A stretch of 64,000 nucleotides of DNA from Halorubrum salinarum (GTDB lineage Archaea > Halobacteriota > Halobacteria > Halobacteriales > Haloferacaceae). Position 1 is the first letter of the stretch. Every line of letters starts with the position of its first letter. Shown one piece after another: positions 26,443 through 36,251 of this stretch. The stretch covers positions 496,001 to 560,000 of the forward strand of contig NZ_CP053941.1 of the NCBI RefSeq assembly GCF_013267195.1, read 5' to 3'. Under the pieces are notes generated by a model. The model searched no databases, had not been told where the DNA came from, and saw nothing but the letters and a program-made list of their open reading frames with translations. Position numbers and translations under genes: made by a program.

Positions 26443-27822
26443 ATGGACGTCCACGTCACGCGCTCGACCCTCCGGGGGACCGCCCGCGCGCCGCCGTCGA
26501 AGAGCTACACGCACCGCGCGCTCCTCGCCGCGGGGTACAGCGACGGCGCGACCGTCGAGTCGCCGCTCGTCTCCGCCGACACGCGGGCGACAGCCCGCGC
26601 CGTGACCGCGTTCGGCGGGGCGGTCGCGCCCGCGGGGGCCGACGGCGGAGCCGAGGCCGAGCCGGACCTCGCCGACGCCGACGCGCTCGCCGTCGAGGGG
26701 TTCGACGGCCGCCCCGCGGTCCCGGACGACGTGATCGACTGCGCGAACTCGGGGACGACGATGCGGCTCGTCACGGCCGCGGCCGCGCTCGCCGACGGCG
26801 CCACCGTCCTCACCGGGGACGGGTCGCTGCGCTCGCGGCCGCAGGGTCCGCTCCTCGACGCGCTCGGCGACCTCGGCGTCCGCGCGGAGTCGACGCGGTC
26901 GAACGGGCAGGCCCCGCTCGTGGTCGCCGGCCCGCTCGCGGGCGGCGAGGTGGCGATCCCGGGCGACGTCTCCTCGCAGTACGTCACCGCGCTGCTGATG
27001 GCCGGCGCGGTCACCGACGAGGGGGTCGAGGTCGAGCTCACGACCGAGCTCAAGTCCGCGCCGTACGTCGACATCACGCTCGAACTGCTCGCCGACTTCG
27101 GCGTCGAGGCGACGCCGGTCGACGACGACGGCGACCCGCTCGACGGCGCCGCGGGCGCGGCCGGCTTCTCGGTCCCGGGCGGGCAGACGTACGCGCCGAG
27201 CGGCGGGACCTACGCGGTGCCCGGCGACTTCTCGTCCATCTCGTACCTGCTCGGCGCGGGCGCGGTCGCGGCCGACCCCGGCGGGGCGGTCCGGATCGAG
27301 GGCGCGCGACCGAGCGCGCAGGGCGACGCCGCGATCGTCGGGATCGTCGAGGAGATGGGCGCGGCCGTCGACTGGGACCGCGAGGCCGGCGAGATCGCGG
27401 TCGAGCGCGCCGACCTCGCCGGCGTCACCGTCGACGTGGGCGACACGCCCGACCTCCTCCCGACGATCGCCGCGCTCGGCGCGGTCGCGGACGGCGACAC
27501 CCGGATCGAGAACTGCGAGCACGTCCGCTACAAGGAGACGGACCGCGTCTCGGCGATGGCCGAGGAACTCGGAAAGATGGGCGCGGAGACCACGGAGGAG
27601 CCCGACGTGCTCACGGTCCACGGCTCCGAGAGCGACCTCCGGGGCGCGACGGTCGACGGCCGCGGCGACCACCGGATCGTGATGGCGCTGTCCGTCGCCG
27701 CGCTCGCGGCCGAGGGGACGACGACGGTCCGCGGCGCCGAGCACGTCGACGTCTCGTTCCCCGGCTTCTTCGACGCGATGGCCGATCTCGGGATGGACGT
27801 CGAGCGCGAGGGAGCCGAGTAG
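26443..27822 (+). CDS. aroA: 5-enolpyruvylshikimate-3-phosphate synthase
   Basis: A 459-residue EPSP synthase, the sixth step of the shikimate pathway (shikimate 3-phosphate plus PEP). Shikimate-binding PPSKSYTHR (about residue 20), [11 protein letters not shown] (about 102), [12 protein letters not shown] (about 175), the phosphate-binding RYKETDR (about 362) and [10 protein letters not shown] (about 407) are all present. Length is slightly above the usual 430. No other aro gene is adjacent. Confidence 0.97.
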   Translation: MDVHVTRSTLRGTARAPPSKSYTHRALLAAGYSDGATVESPLVSADTRATARAVTAFGGAVAPAGADGGAEAEPDLADADALAVEGFDGRPAVPDDVIDCANSGTTMRLVTAAAALADGATVLTGDGSLRSRPQGPLLDALGDLGVRAESTRSNGQAPLVVAGPLAGGEVAIPGDVSSQYVTALLMAGAVTDEGVEVELTTELKSAPYVDITLELLADFGVEATPVDDDGDPLDGAAGAAGFSVPGGQTYAPSGGTYAVPGDFSSISYLLGAGAVAADPGGAVRIEGARPSAQGDAAIVGIVEEMGAAVDWDREAGEIAVERADLAGVTVDVGDTPDLLPTIAALGAVADGDTRIENCEHVRYKETDRVSAMAEELGKMGAETTEEPDVLTVHGSESDLRGATVDGRGDHRIVMALSVAALAAEGTTTVRGAEHVDVSFPGFFDAMADLGMDVEREGAE

Positions 27823-27938
27823 AACTCGTACACGTCGAAGCCCCGCTCCCGACAAACGGCGGCGTCACCGACCGCGTCTCAGGGCGCTCGGGCGCGTGGG
27901 TCCGACAGAATTATTGTCAGAGAATAAGGGGATAGGTC

Positions 27939-28481
27939 GTGGACGTACGCGAACCGGAGAGCGCGGCGGAGGTTCGGGCCGGAAGGGAACTGACCGTTCG
28001 GGCGTGGGCGGAGGGCTACGGGGACCTCCTCTCGCCGGACGCGCTGTCGACGATAGAGGAGGTGATGCTCGACCAGGACTTCGAACAGGAACACGCGGAG
28101 TTCACCGGGTCGGAGGTCGACAACCGCGCGCTCGTCGCGGTCGCCGACGACGGGGCGGGTGGTTCGACGACCGTCGTCGGCTGGGCGACCCTCGTGTGGG
28201 ACGACGAGTGGACCGGCGAGTTCGTCGGCGACGACGAGGCGGAGCTCCGGGCCTGTTACGTCGACCCCGAGCATCAGGGCGCCGGCGTCGGGGGCGCGCT
28301 GGTCGAGGCGGTCCTGTCGCGCGTTCCGACGGGGTACGATCGCCTCGTCTTGGAGGCGTTCGAAGCCCACGACGAGAGCCGCGCGTTCTACGAGGGGCAG
28401 GGCTTCGAGCCGCGCGCGACGGGCGAGATCGTCGTGGTCGGCGAGTCGAACCCGTCGGTCGTCTACGCGCGGGAGTGCTGA
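27939..28481 (+). CDS. GNAT family acetyltransferase
   Basis: A 180-residue acetyltransferase. The acyl-CoA-binding motif is read as CYVDPEHQGAGVGGALVEAV (about residues 104-123), followed by LVLEAFEAHDESRAFYEGQGF, the usual motif B. The substrate is unknown. A GTG start at 27939 gives the shortest N-terminus without losing the first helix. An AT-rich stretch (GAATTATTGTCAGAGAATAA) upstream may hold the promoter. Confidence 0.9.
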   Translation: MDVREPESAAEVRAGRELTVRAWAEGYGDLLSPDALSTIEEVMLDQDFEQEHAEFTGSEVDNRALVAVADDGAGGSTTVVGWATLVWDDEWTGEFVGDDEAELRACYVDPEHQGAGVGGALVEAVLSRVPTGYDRLVLEAFEAHDESRAFYEGQGFEPRATGEIVVVGESNPSVVYAREC

Positions 28482-28563
28482 GCGCAGGGCCGTCCGACAC
28501 GGCCCGCGCGATCGCCTTCTCGGGACCGACGGGTACAGGTGTCCGCCGAAACGAAACGGGCAT

Positions 28564-29739
28564 ATGGACGACATCGACGTCGAGCCCGTCGACCGCGTCG
28601 AGGGGCCCGAAGACGAGGAGGGGGACGGCGCCGCCGTCGAGCCCGCGGAGACGGACGAGGCGCTGACCGTCGACGACGACCTCGCCGACCTTCCGGCGGG
28701 CGTCGACGCGCCCGACTACGTGCTGTACGGCGGGAAGGGCGGCGTGGGGAAGACGACGATGGCGGCCGCGACGGGGCTCGCCTCGGCCGCGGGCGGCGTC
28801 CGGACGCTCGTCGTCTCCACCGACCCCGCGCACTCGCTGTCGGACACCTACGAGACGGAGATCCCGGCAGAGCCCGCGCGCATCCGCGAGGACCTGCCCC
28901 TGTACGCCGCGGAGATCGACCCCGACGCCGCGATGGAGGAGGGGATGTTCGGCGCCGACGCCGACCCGCTCGGCGGGCTCGGCGAGATGGGCGACGCGAT
29001 GGGCGGGATGGGCCCCGGCGGCGAGACGGGCGACGAAGCCGGCGAGGGCGAGGGGCTCGGCGGCCTCCTCGGCGGGACGATGCCGGGCGCCGACGAGGCC
29101 GCGGCGATGCGCCAGCTGCTGGAGTACCTCGACGACCCTCGCTTCGACCGCGTCGTCGTCGACACCGCGCCGACCGGCCACACGCTCCGGCTGCTCCAAC
29201 TGCCCGAGATCATGGACTCGATGCTGGGGCGCGTGATGAAGCTCCGCCAGCGCTTCTCCGGGATGATGGACGGACTCAAGGGGATGTTCGGCGGGGGCGA
29301 CGACGAGCCCGACCCGTCGGCCGACCTCGACGAGCTCCGCGAGCGCATCGAGCGCCTGCGGGCCGTCCTCCGCGACCCGGCGAAGACCGACTTCCGCGTC
29401 GTGATGATCCCCGAGGAGATGAGCGTCGTCGAGTCCGAGCGGCTGGTCGCGCGCCTCGACGAGTTCGAGATTCCGGTGGACACGCTCGTCGTCAACCGGG
29501 TGATGGAGGGCGTCGGCGACGTGACCGACGGGAGCGGCGCCGGGATCGACCCCGACTGGGTGGTCGAGCCGAACCCGGAGACCTGCGAGTTCTGCGCGCG
29601 CCGCTGGGAGGTCCAGCAGAACGCGCTCCGCGAGGCCACCGACCTGTTCCGCGGCCGCGAGGTGAAGCGCGTGCCCCTGCTCGCGAACGAGGTGCGCGGC
29701 GAGGCCGCGCTGCGGGTCGTTGCCGCCTGCCTGAACTGA
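28564..29739 (+). CDS. Get3/ArsA-family ATPase
   Basis: A 391-residue deviant-Walker ATPase. P-loop GGKGGVGKTT (about residue 60) has the signature Lys. DPAHSLSDTY follows (switch I, about 88), then DTAPTGHTLRLLQLP (about 199) and a C-terminal CxxC (CEFCARR, about 340) in the position where dimeric Get3 binds zinc. A Gly/Met-rich insertion (about 140-180) sits before the switch. In eukaryotes Get3 delivers tail-anchored proteins; archaeal members are thought to act likewise. No ars genes are nearby, which favours Get3 over arsenite export. Confidence 0.92.
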   Translation: MDDIDVEPVDRVEGPEDEEGDGAAVEPAETDEALTVDDDLADLPAGVDAPDYVLYGGKGGVGKTTMAAATGLASAAGGVRTLVVSTDPAHSLSDTYETEIPAEPARIREDLPLYAAEIDPDAAMEEGMFGADADPLGGLGEMGDAMGGMGPGGETGDEAGEGEGLGGLLGGTMPGADEAAAMRQLLEYLDDPRFDRVVVDTAPTGHTLRLLQLPEIMDSMLGRVMKLRQRFSGMMDGLKGMFGGGDDEPDPSADLDELRERIERLRAVLRDPAKTDFRVVMIPEEMSVVESERLVARLDEFEIPVDTLVVNRVMEGVGDVTDGSGAGIDPDWVVEPNPETCEFCARRWEVQQNALREATDLFRGREVKRVPLLANEVRGEAALRVVAACLN

Positions 29740-29770
29740 CCGCCGCGGCCGGGCCGGCGCCCCGTCGGCG

Positions 29771-30406
29771 TTACTCGGCCGCGCTCCCGAGGAGGCGGTC
29801 CCGGACCAGCTCCGCGACCCCCGTGAGGTGCGCCTGTCCGAACAGGCCCACGAGGATCGCGCCGATGGTGTTGTAGGTGAGGTCTTTGACGGTGTCTTCG
29901 AGCCCGTGCTGCGCGAGCGGCATGTCGATGCCCGTCTCGGTCGCGACGATGTCGAGCCCGAACTCGAACAGCTCCCAGAGCACGCCGAACGCGAGCACGA
30001 CGACGACGATGAAGACGAACGCGAACCGCGGCGGGATGCGGATGCCGTCGCTGTGGAGGTCGACGGCCCGGAGCGTCGTGTACCCGACCGCGGCGACCAG
30101 CGAGGCCGACAGCGCGTGGGTCATGTGGTCCCACCACTCGACGCGGGCGTAGAACCCGGCCGACCCGACCGTGTGAAGGAACACCGCCATCGTGATCCAC
30201 AGCGCGAGCCACGGGTCAAGGGGGAGGTCGTACCGGCGCTCCAGCGTCGCCGGGACCAGCGTGACGAGGAAGGCGATGATCCCGTTGCTTATCGCCTTCT
30301 GCTCGCCGGCGAGGAAGCCGTAGGCCACGATGGCGATCAGGAGGACCTGCATCGCGCCGGTGAGGCGCCGCTGCGACCGGATGGAGGGGCGCGGGAGCAG
30401 CCTCAT
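29771..30406 (-). CDS. polytopic membrane protein, partner of the upstream gene
   Basis: A 211-residue protein with five or six hydrophobic segments, including TGAMQVLLIAIVAYGFLAG and FVFIVVVVLAFGVLWELFEFGLD. A conserved-looking DHMTHALSAS loop contains histidines. It resembles the DUF2238-type membrane family by layout; function unknown. Its ATG overlaps the stop of the preceding gene (ATGA), so the two are made together. Confidence 0.87.
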   Translation of the reverse strand: MRLLPRPSIRSQRRLTGAMQVLLIAIVAYGFLAGEQKAISNGIIAFLVTLVPATLERRYDLPLDPWLALWITMAVFLHTVGSAGFYARVEWWDHMTHALSASLVAAVGYTTLRAVDLHSDGIRIPPRFAFVFIVVVVLAFGVLWELFEFGLDIVATETGIDMPLAQHGLEDTVKDLTYNTIGAILVGLFGQAHLTGVAELVRDRLLGSAAE

Positions 30407-31062
30407 CGCCGCACCACCCGTCGGATGGCGCGGCGGAGGCGGCGCCCGCGGCCCCGGAAGTAGCCGTCGAAGAGGAGCCCCGCCGCGAGCCCCGCCAGCG
30501 TGACGTACAGCCACTCGATCATCAGCGCGTCGTTCGTCGTGAGGTACGCCGTCCCGCCGCGCTGATCGAGGTTCCAGCGCAGCACCGTCCACACCGCCGC
30601 CGTCGCCAGCGTCGCCATCACGACGAAGACGACCGCGAACCAGTGGGTCACCCGCAGCGACGTGAACATGTGGAGGTCGACGGTGACCACGAGCGCCAGC
30701 GCCGCGATGGCGACGTAGGTGGCGAACGTGCCCAGCTCGCCGCCGAACACCGCGCGCACGAGGACCGGAAGCAGCGCGAGGCCGACCAGCTCCGCGGGCA
30801 GCATCGCCCGCCAGTCCCGCGCCGCGACCGTCGGCGCGAGGACGACCGCCCCGAGGCCGACGACGATGACCGCCGAGAGGAGGTCGTAGTCGAGCGCGCT
30901 CTCGACGAGCACCCCCGCCAGGACCGCGATCATCGTCCACGCCGCGAGCGCGTTGAACCGCCCGTCGCGGACCAGTCGCGCCAGCCGGTCCTCGACGGTC
31001 TCCGGCTCCCCGCCGTCCCGCTCGGCGCCGTCGTCGCCGCGGCGGCGTCGGTCTCCGTCCAT
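30403..31062 (-). CDS. polytopic membrane protein
   Basis: A 219-residue protein. A charged ~35-residue N-terminus is followed by about six hydrophobic helices (for example AAWTMIAVLAGVLVESAL and HWFAVVFVVMATLATAAVW), ending in a very basic C-terminus (RGRGRRLRRAIRRVVRR) that should lie in the cytosol. Likely the partner of the downstream membrane protein. No enzyme motif seen. Confidence 0.85.
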   Translation of the reverse strand: MDGDRRRRGDDGAERDGGEPETVEDRLARLVRDGRFNALAAWTMIAVLAGVLVESALDYDLLSAVIVVGLGAVVLAPTVAARDWRAMLPAELVGLALLPVLVRAVFGGELGTFATYVAIAALALVVTVDLHMFTSLRVTHWFAVVFVVMATLATAAVWTVLRWNLDQRGGTAYLTTNDALMIEWLYVTLAGLAAGLLFDGYFRGRGRRLRRAIRRVVRR

Positions 31063-31192
31063 ACCCGGTAGGGAGACCGGCGAGGGTTATAACCTGTTGC
31101 TCCGGCCCGGGCGCCGACCGCGGAGCGCGGCCCGACGGGGCGGTCGCACGGCGAACGGACGACCTTTTAGCCCACACGACCGTCCGATCGGT

Positions 31193-31993
31193 ATGAACTG
31201 CCGGCGGTGCGGGACCCCGTTAGAGAAGCCCGGGGACTACTGTCTGACCTGTAACACCGCCAACGCCGACGCCGTCGTCGCCGAGTTCGAGCCCGACCGC
31301 GCGCGTCTGACGCTGCTCGACGAGGACGACGTCGTGGGCGAGACGACCGTCACCACGCGCCCGGAGGACCGGGAGCGGCTGAGCGAGGTCCAACTGCGGA
31401 ACTTCGCGGGCCGCGTCGCCGACGAGATCCGTCGGAAGCGCCCCGAGACCGTCTACGCCGCCGGGGAGCGCGAGCCGCTCCGCGAGACGCGCGCACAGCT
31501 CCACCACGAGTTCTACCGCGTGCCGGACGGCGGCGCGAGCGAGGGCGCCCACGACGGGGCCGGAACCGCGGGCGACCCCTCGGACGACCGCGAGGCGGAC
31601 GTGAGCCCGGTCGTTCGCTGGGTCCTCGACCGCCGGGGTGACCGGTCGCTCGCGGTGGTCGAGACGCCGCCGCGGGAGAAGATCGGCGGCTCGCACTCGA
31701 CGCTCATCGGCGACCGCAAGGGGCGGAAGGCCGTCCAGACCGTCGCGGAACACCCGCACGTCAAGAAGATCGTTCCCGGCCCCATCGACGCCGGCGGGAC
31801 GGGCTCGCGGACCGGGCTCCGAGCGAAGGCGACGCGCGCGGGGACGAACGGCAACGTCCGACTGCTCCTCCGGGACGGCTCCAGCGTCCAGGAGAACCGG
31901 ATCGTCACCACGGCGATGGACCGCGAGACCGGCGAGCGCGTCCGCGAGGACCTCAACGAGGCGCTCCGGGACGCCGAGCTCCAAGACGCGTAG
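31193..31993 (+). CDS. DUF2103 family protein with N-terminal zinc ribbon
   Basis: A 266-residue protein. It starts with a CxxC...CxxC ribbon (NCRRCGTP and CLTCNTA). A conserved C-terminal region contains IGGSHSTLIGDRKGRKAVQ and VKKIVPGPIDAGG. Sequences of this type are called DUF2103 metal-binding proteins in haloarchaea. The function is unknown; the ribbon and basic loops would fit nucleic-acid binding. A CTTTTAGC box precedes it by ~25 nt. Confidence 0.88.
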   Translation: MNCRRCGTPLEKPGDYCLTCNTANADAVVAEFEPDRARLTLLDEDDVVGETTVTTRPEDRERLSEVQLRNFAGRVADEIRRKRPETVYAAGEREPLRETRAQLHHEFYRVPDGGASEGAHDGAGTAGDPSDDREADVSPVVRWVLDRRGDRSLAVVETPPREKIGGSHSTLIGDRKGRKAVQTVAEHPHVKKIVPGPIDAGGTGSRTGLRAKATRAGTNGNVRLLLRDGSSVQENRIVTTAMDRETGERVREDLNEALRDAELQDA

Positions 31994-32153
31994 GCGCGAG
32001 GGCGCCGCCGGCCGGGGGCGGTCGTCCGCCGCGCGCACCGACGTTCGGATCCGTCCGTCGATGTCCCGATCCCGGGCGTGACGGCCGGAGCCGTCCGCTG
32101 CTGTCCGCCCCTTCTTCGCGGGCTTTTTCACGAAATCGGCCGTTTCGAGCGAC

Positions 32154-32852
32154 GTGAGTTCCCTCGTCACGCTCGGTGCGGGCGTCGTCTTCGGCCTGGC
32201 GCTCGCGGCGCCGCCCGGACCGATGAACGCGGTTATCGCCGAGGAGTCCGTCCTCCGCGGCCGCCTCGCCGGCTTCCGGGCCGGGCTCGGCGCGGCGACC
32301 GCCGACGCGATCTTCTTCGTCCTCGCGTACGTCGGCGTCGTCGCGGTCGTCGAGTCGCTCCCGCTGTTACAGGGCCTCATGGTCGCGGTCGGCGGCGTGC
32401 TGATGCTGTACTTCGCCGCCGGCGCCGCCCGGGGGGCGCGGGAGTCGTTCCGCCCGACCGCCGGCGAGGAGCCGATGGTCGCGGAGGGGAAGGGGTTCCG
32501 CAAGGCGCTGGTGCTCGCCCTGACGAACCCGTACCAGGTGCTGTTCTGGCTGACGATCGGCGTCGGGCTGCTTCAGCCGGGCGAGCTCGACGTGCTCGCG
32601 CGGCTCCCCGTGGTCGGGAGCGACCTCGCGGGGACGCTCGTGGTCGCGACCGGCTCGCCGGCGCTCATCGGCGGGTTCTTCCTCGGCGTGCTGACGTGGA
32701 TCGTCGGCTTCCCGACCGGGCTCGTCGCCGCCGAGCGCCGGATCGAGACGTTCGCGCCGATCGTCGCGGTGCTGTCCGCGGTCGTGCTCGCCGGGTTCGG
32801 CGTGTACTTCCTCTACGACGCGGCGACGACGCTGGCCGCCCTCGGCGCGTAG
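32154..32852 (+). CDS. LysE/RhtB-type amino-acid exporter
   Basis: A 232-residue membrane protein with six helices. The family start GLALAAPPGPMNAVIAEESV is clear, as is NPYQVLFWLTIGVG in the middle, equivalent to the NPK/NP-containing helix of LysE. It exports amino acids or similar small molecules; the substrate is unknown. It begins with GTG at 32154. It stands alone between two same-strand genes. Confidence 0.92.
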   Translation: MSSLVTLGAGVVFGLALAAPPGPMNAVIAEESVLRGRLAGFRAGLGAATADAIFFVLAYVGVVAVVESLPLLQGLMVAVGGVLMLYFAAGAARGARESFRPTAGEEPMVAEGKGFRKALVLALTNPYQVLFWLTIGVGLLQPGELDVLARLPVVGSDLAGTLVVATGSPALIGGFFLGVLTWIVGFPTGLVAAERRIETFAPIVAVLSAVVLAGFGVYFLYDAATTLAALGA

Positions 32853-32958
32853 CGGGGGCGGCCGCAAATCGATCGCCCGGGCCGACAGGCGCGCCGCGTC
32901 AGAGCGGCCCGCGGCCCGCATGGACAACGGCTTTGACCCGTCGGCGCGACCGCCCGAT

Positions 32959-34011
32959 ATGTTCGAGAAGACGACGTGGATCAAGCTCCCGCGGAACGTC
33001 CTCGTGGGACACGACGTCATCGACGACCTCGGCGAGGCGGTCGGCGAGCTCTACCTGACGGGGCGGCCGCTGATCGTGACGAGCCCGACGCCGAACGAGA
33101 TCGCCGGCGACCGCGTCCGGGCGCAGTTCGACGACCCCGCGACCGCCGTCGTCGAGGACGCCTCCTTCGACGCGGTCGAGGAGCTGAAGGCGACCGCCGA
33201 GGCGGTCGACCCCGGCTACCTGATCGCCCTCGGCGGCGGGAAGCCGATCGACATCGCGAAGATGGCCGCCGACCACCTCGACGTCGGCTTCGTCTCCGTC
33301 CCGACCGTCGCCTCCCACGACGGCATCGTCTCCGGCCGCTCCTCGATCCCCGAGGGCGACACGCGCCACTCGGTCGCGGCTGACCCGCCGCTCGCCGTCG
33401 TCGCGGACACGACGCTGCTCGCGGAAGCGCCGTGGCGGCTCACCACCGCCGGCTGCGCCGACATCATCTCCAACTACACCGCCGTGAAGGACTGGCGGCT
33501 CGCCCGCCGCCTCCGCAACGTCGAGTACAGCGAGTACGCGGGCGCGCTCTCGGAGATGACCGCGGAGCTGCTCGTCGAGAACGCCGACATGATCCGCCCG
33601 GGCCTAGAGGAGTCGGCGTGGGTGGTCGTGAAGGCGCTCGTCTCCTCCGGCGTCGCGATGTCCATCGCGGGCTCCTCGCGGCCCGCCTCCGGCGCGGAGC
33701 ACCTCATCTCCCACCAGCTGGACCGCATCGCGCCCGGCAAGGCGCTTCACGGCCACCAGGTCGGCGTCGCCTCGATCATGACTGAGTACCTCCACAGCGG
33801 CGAGAACGGGCGGTGGGCGGCGATCCGCGACGCGCTCGCCGAGCTCGACGCCCCCACGACCGCCGCCGAGCTGGGGATCGACGACGCCGAGCTGATCGCC
33901 GCCCTGACGAGCGCCCACGAGATCCGCGACCGCTACACGATCCTCCAGGGCGGGATCAACGAGTCGGCCGCGGTAGAGGTCGCGACCGCGACGGGCGTCA
34001 TCGACGAGTGA
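32959..34011 (+). CDS. egsA: sn-glycerol-1-phosphate dehydrogenase
   Basis: A 350-residue enzyme that reduces dihydroxyacetone phosphate to sn-glycerol 1-phosphate, the first step of archaeal membrane lipid synthesis. GGGKPIDIAK (about residue 92) binds the dinucleotide. Metal ligands are in SVPTVASHDGIVS (Asp, about 120) and in SGAEHLISHQLD and GKALHGHQVG (His, about 245 and 262). The start at 32959 (MFEKTTW) is preferred over 32920. Together with tpiA this links central carbon to lipid synthesis. Confidence 0.97.
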   Translation: MFEKTTWIKLPRNVLVGHDVIDDLGEAVGELYLTGRPLIVTSPTPNEIAGDRVRAQFDDPATAVVEDASFDAVEELKATAEAVDPGYLIALGGGKPIDIAKMAADHLDVGFVSVPTVASHDGIVSGRSSIPEGDTRHSVAADPPLAVVADTTLLAEAPWRLTTAGCADIISNYTAVKDWRLARRLRNVEYSEYAGALSEMTAELLVENADMIRPGLEESAWVVVKALVSSGVAMSIAGSSRPASGAEHLISHQLDRIAPGKALHGHQVGVASIMTEYLHSGENGRWAAIRDALAELDAPTTAAELGIDDAELIAALTSAHEIRDRYTILQGGINESAAVEVATATGVIDE

Positions 34012-34134
34012 CCCCGCCTCGGGCGCGCGGACCGTCGATCGGTCCCGGCGCGACGCGGGCCGCGACCCCCGCCCACTTCCGGCGACGGCGGCCGCGCTCG
34101 AAAGGCCAATAACGCTCCCGGGAGTACACCTGAT

Positions 34135-34794
34135 ATGTCCACCGCCAGCGTTCGCGAGCGGGCCAAGGAGCGGGCCACCGCCATCACCGTCCTCCTCACC
34201 GTCGTCGGCTACGGCGCGGTCGGCGGCGTCTTCCTGGTCCCCGAGTTCCAGGCGCTGTTCCCGACGCTCACGCAGGAGACCGTGAACCTCCTCGCGCACG
34301 CCATCGCCGTCGTCAACACGTTGGCCGTGATCAGCCTCTCGCTCGGGTGGTACTGGATCCGCAACGACGAGGTGAAGAAGCACGCCGCGGCGATGACGAC
34401 CTCGTTCGCGCTCATCCTCCTGTTCCTCGGGATGTACCTCCCGAAGGTCGCCGGCGGCGGCACCAAGGAGTTCGTGCTGGACTCGTCGTACGCGTGGGTC
34501 CCGCTGTGGGACTGGGTGTACCCGGCGTACCTGCTCATGCTGGCGATCCACATCGTCCTCTCCGTGGTCTCGGTCCCGGTGGTGCTGTACGCCATCGTCC
34601 TCGGGCTCACCCACACGGAGCGGGAGCTTCGGAACGAGACGCCGCACCGCCGCGTCGGCCGGATCGCGGCGAGCGCGTGGATCCTCTCGCTCGTCCTCGG
34701 CGTCGTCACCTACCTCCTGTTGAACCACCTGTACGACTCGACGTTCGCGGCCGCCGAGGCCGCGACGGCCCTGCTTCCGGCCGTGCCGGTCTGA
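34135..34794 (+). CDS. DUF420 membrane protein
   Basis: A 219-residue protein with five or six helices. Features are NLLAHAIAVVNTLAVISL, a helix pair around MTTSFALILLFLGMYLP, and LAIHIVLSVVSVPVVLYAI, with several membrane His residues. DUF420 proteins often sit with cytochrome oxidase genes and may assist heme-copper enzymes. Here it lies ~1.5 kb from the cytochrome b cluster, which fits but does not prove such a role. Confidence 0.9.
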   Translation: MSTASVRERAKERATAITVLLTVVGYGAVGGVFLVPEFQALFPTLTQETVNLLAHAIAVVNTLAVISLSLGWYWIRNDEVKKHAAAMTTSFALILLFLGMYLPKVAGGGTKEFVLDSSYAWVPLWDWVYPAYLLMLAIHIVLSVVSVPVVLYAIVLGLTHTERELRNETPHRRVGRIAASAWILSLVLGVVTYLLLNHLYDSTFAAAEAATALLPAVPV

Positions 34795-34886
34795 CCGCTC
34801 CCCGCCGACCCGCCGGCCGGACGCCCGCTTCCGGCCGCCCCCGCCGCCACCGAAACGCTTGAGCGGCGCCCGCGACACCGCTACCC

Positions 34887-36209
34887 ATGACCGACTGGAT
34901 CGGCGAGACGTTCACGAGCGACGCGGGCTGGAACCACCTCACCGACCTCGTCGACGTCGGCGACCGGATGGCCGGGTCCCCGGGCGAGCGCGAGGGGCTG
35001 GAGCTGACCCGCGACGCGTTCGCCGACGCCGGCGCGCGCAACGCCGCGATCGAGGAGTTCGAGATCCAGGGCTGGGAGCGCGGCGACAGCGCGGTTCGGG
35101 ACGCCGCGAGCGGCGACCCCGTCGCGGTCGGCCCGAACGCCTGTATCGCGCTGCCTCGAAGCCCGAGCGGCGAGGCGGCCGGCGAGTTCGTCGACCTCGG
35201 CCACGGCGTCCCCGAGGACTTCGAGGCCGACCTGGAGGGGAAAGTCGTCATGGTCTCGTCGGACACCCCCGACTCCGTCGACCGCTTCATCCACCGCCGC
35301 GAGAAGTACTACCGCGCGGTCGACGCGGGCGCCGCCGCCTTCGTCTTCGCCAACCACGTCGAGGGGACCCTCCCCCCGACCGGCAGCGTCGGGACCGCGG
35401 ACGACCCGATCGGCGCGATCCCCGCGGTCGGCGTCTCGAAGGAGACCGGCGCCCGCCTCGCGCGACGGAACGAGGGCGACGACCTGACCGTCGCGGTCGA
35501 CTGCGAGACGCCGACCGCGACGAGCGGGAACGCGGTCGCCGAGCTCGGCCCCGACACCGACGAGCACCTGATCGTCTCCTCGCACGTCGACGCGCACGAC
35601 CTCGCGGAGGGCGCCATGGACAACGGCGCGGGCACGGCGACCATCGTCGAGGTCGCGCGGGCGCTCGCGGCACGCGAGGACGAGCTCGGCGTGCGGGTGC
35701 GGTTCGCCGCGTTCGGCGCCGAGGAGGTCGGACTCGTCGGCTCGTCGGTGGCCGCCGAGGCGGCCGACAGGGACGCGGTCCGCGCCGTCGTCAACGTCGA
35801 CAGCAACGTGTTCGGACGGACGCTCCGCGTCGACCACCACGACTTCGACGCGCTGGCGGCGGCCGCCGAGCGCGTGAGCGACCGCTTCGATCACCCGATC
35901 TCGACGGGCGAAGCGCTCGTCCCGCACAGCGACCACTGGCCGTTCGTGAAGCGAGGAATTCCTGGGTACATGATCTCCGGCGAAACCGAGGGGCGCGGCC
36001 GCGGGTGGGGTCACACCCACGCGGACACGCTCGACAAGCTGGAGTCGCGGAACCTCCGGGAGCAGGCGATCCTGCTGACCGAACTGGTCGTCGACCTCGC
36101 TGAGGCCGACGCGTCGATCCCGCGCCGGGACACCGACGAGATCGCGGCGGCGCTCGAAGCGGAGGGGAAGGCTACCGGCATGAAGCTCACCGGCGACTGG
36201 TCGTTCTGA
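34887..36209 (+). CDS. M28 family metallopeptidase
   Basis: A 440-residue zinc aminopeptidase-like enzyme. The metal ligands of the M28 family are visible: HVDAHDLAEGAMDNGAG (His and Asp, about residues 232-248), GAEEVGLVG (catalytic Glu and ligand Glu, about 282), VVNVDSNVFG (Asp, about 307) and HTHADTLDKL (His, about 375). A PA-like inserted region occupies ~95-200. No signal peptide is visible, so it should be cytosolic and could act on peptides imported by the Dpp transporter. Confidence 0.93.
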   Translation: MTDWIGETFTSDAGWNHLTDLVDVGDRMAGSPGEREGLELTRDAFADAGARNAAIEEFEIQGWERGDSAVRDAASGDPVAVGPNACIALPRSPSGEAAGEFVDLGHGVPEDFEADLEGKVVMVSSDTPDSVDRFIHRREKYYRAVDAGAAAFVFANHVEGTLPPTGSVGTADDPIGAIPAVGVSKETGARLARRNEGDDLTVAVDCETPTATSGNAVAELGPDTDEHLIVSSHVDAHDLAEGAMDNGAGTATIVEVARALAAREDELGVRVRFAAFGAEEVGLVGSSVAAEAADRDAVRAVVNVDSNVFGRTLRVDHHDFDALAAAAERVSDRFDHPISTGEALVPHSDHWPFVKRGIPGYMISGETEGRGRGWGHTHADTLDKLESRNLREQAILLTELVVDLAEADASIPRRDTDEIAAALEAEGKATGMKLTGDWSF

Positions 36210-36251
36210 GGCGGCAAAATCGGGGAAAACGGGACGCAGGTTGGGGGTTCG

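Noticed and set aside
28564-29739. Arsenite-export ATPase ArsA
   Set aside because: The protein is single-domain, has the C-terminal CxxC of Get3, and no ars genes are near.
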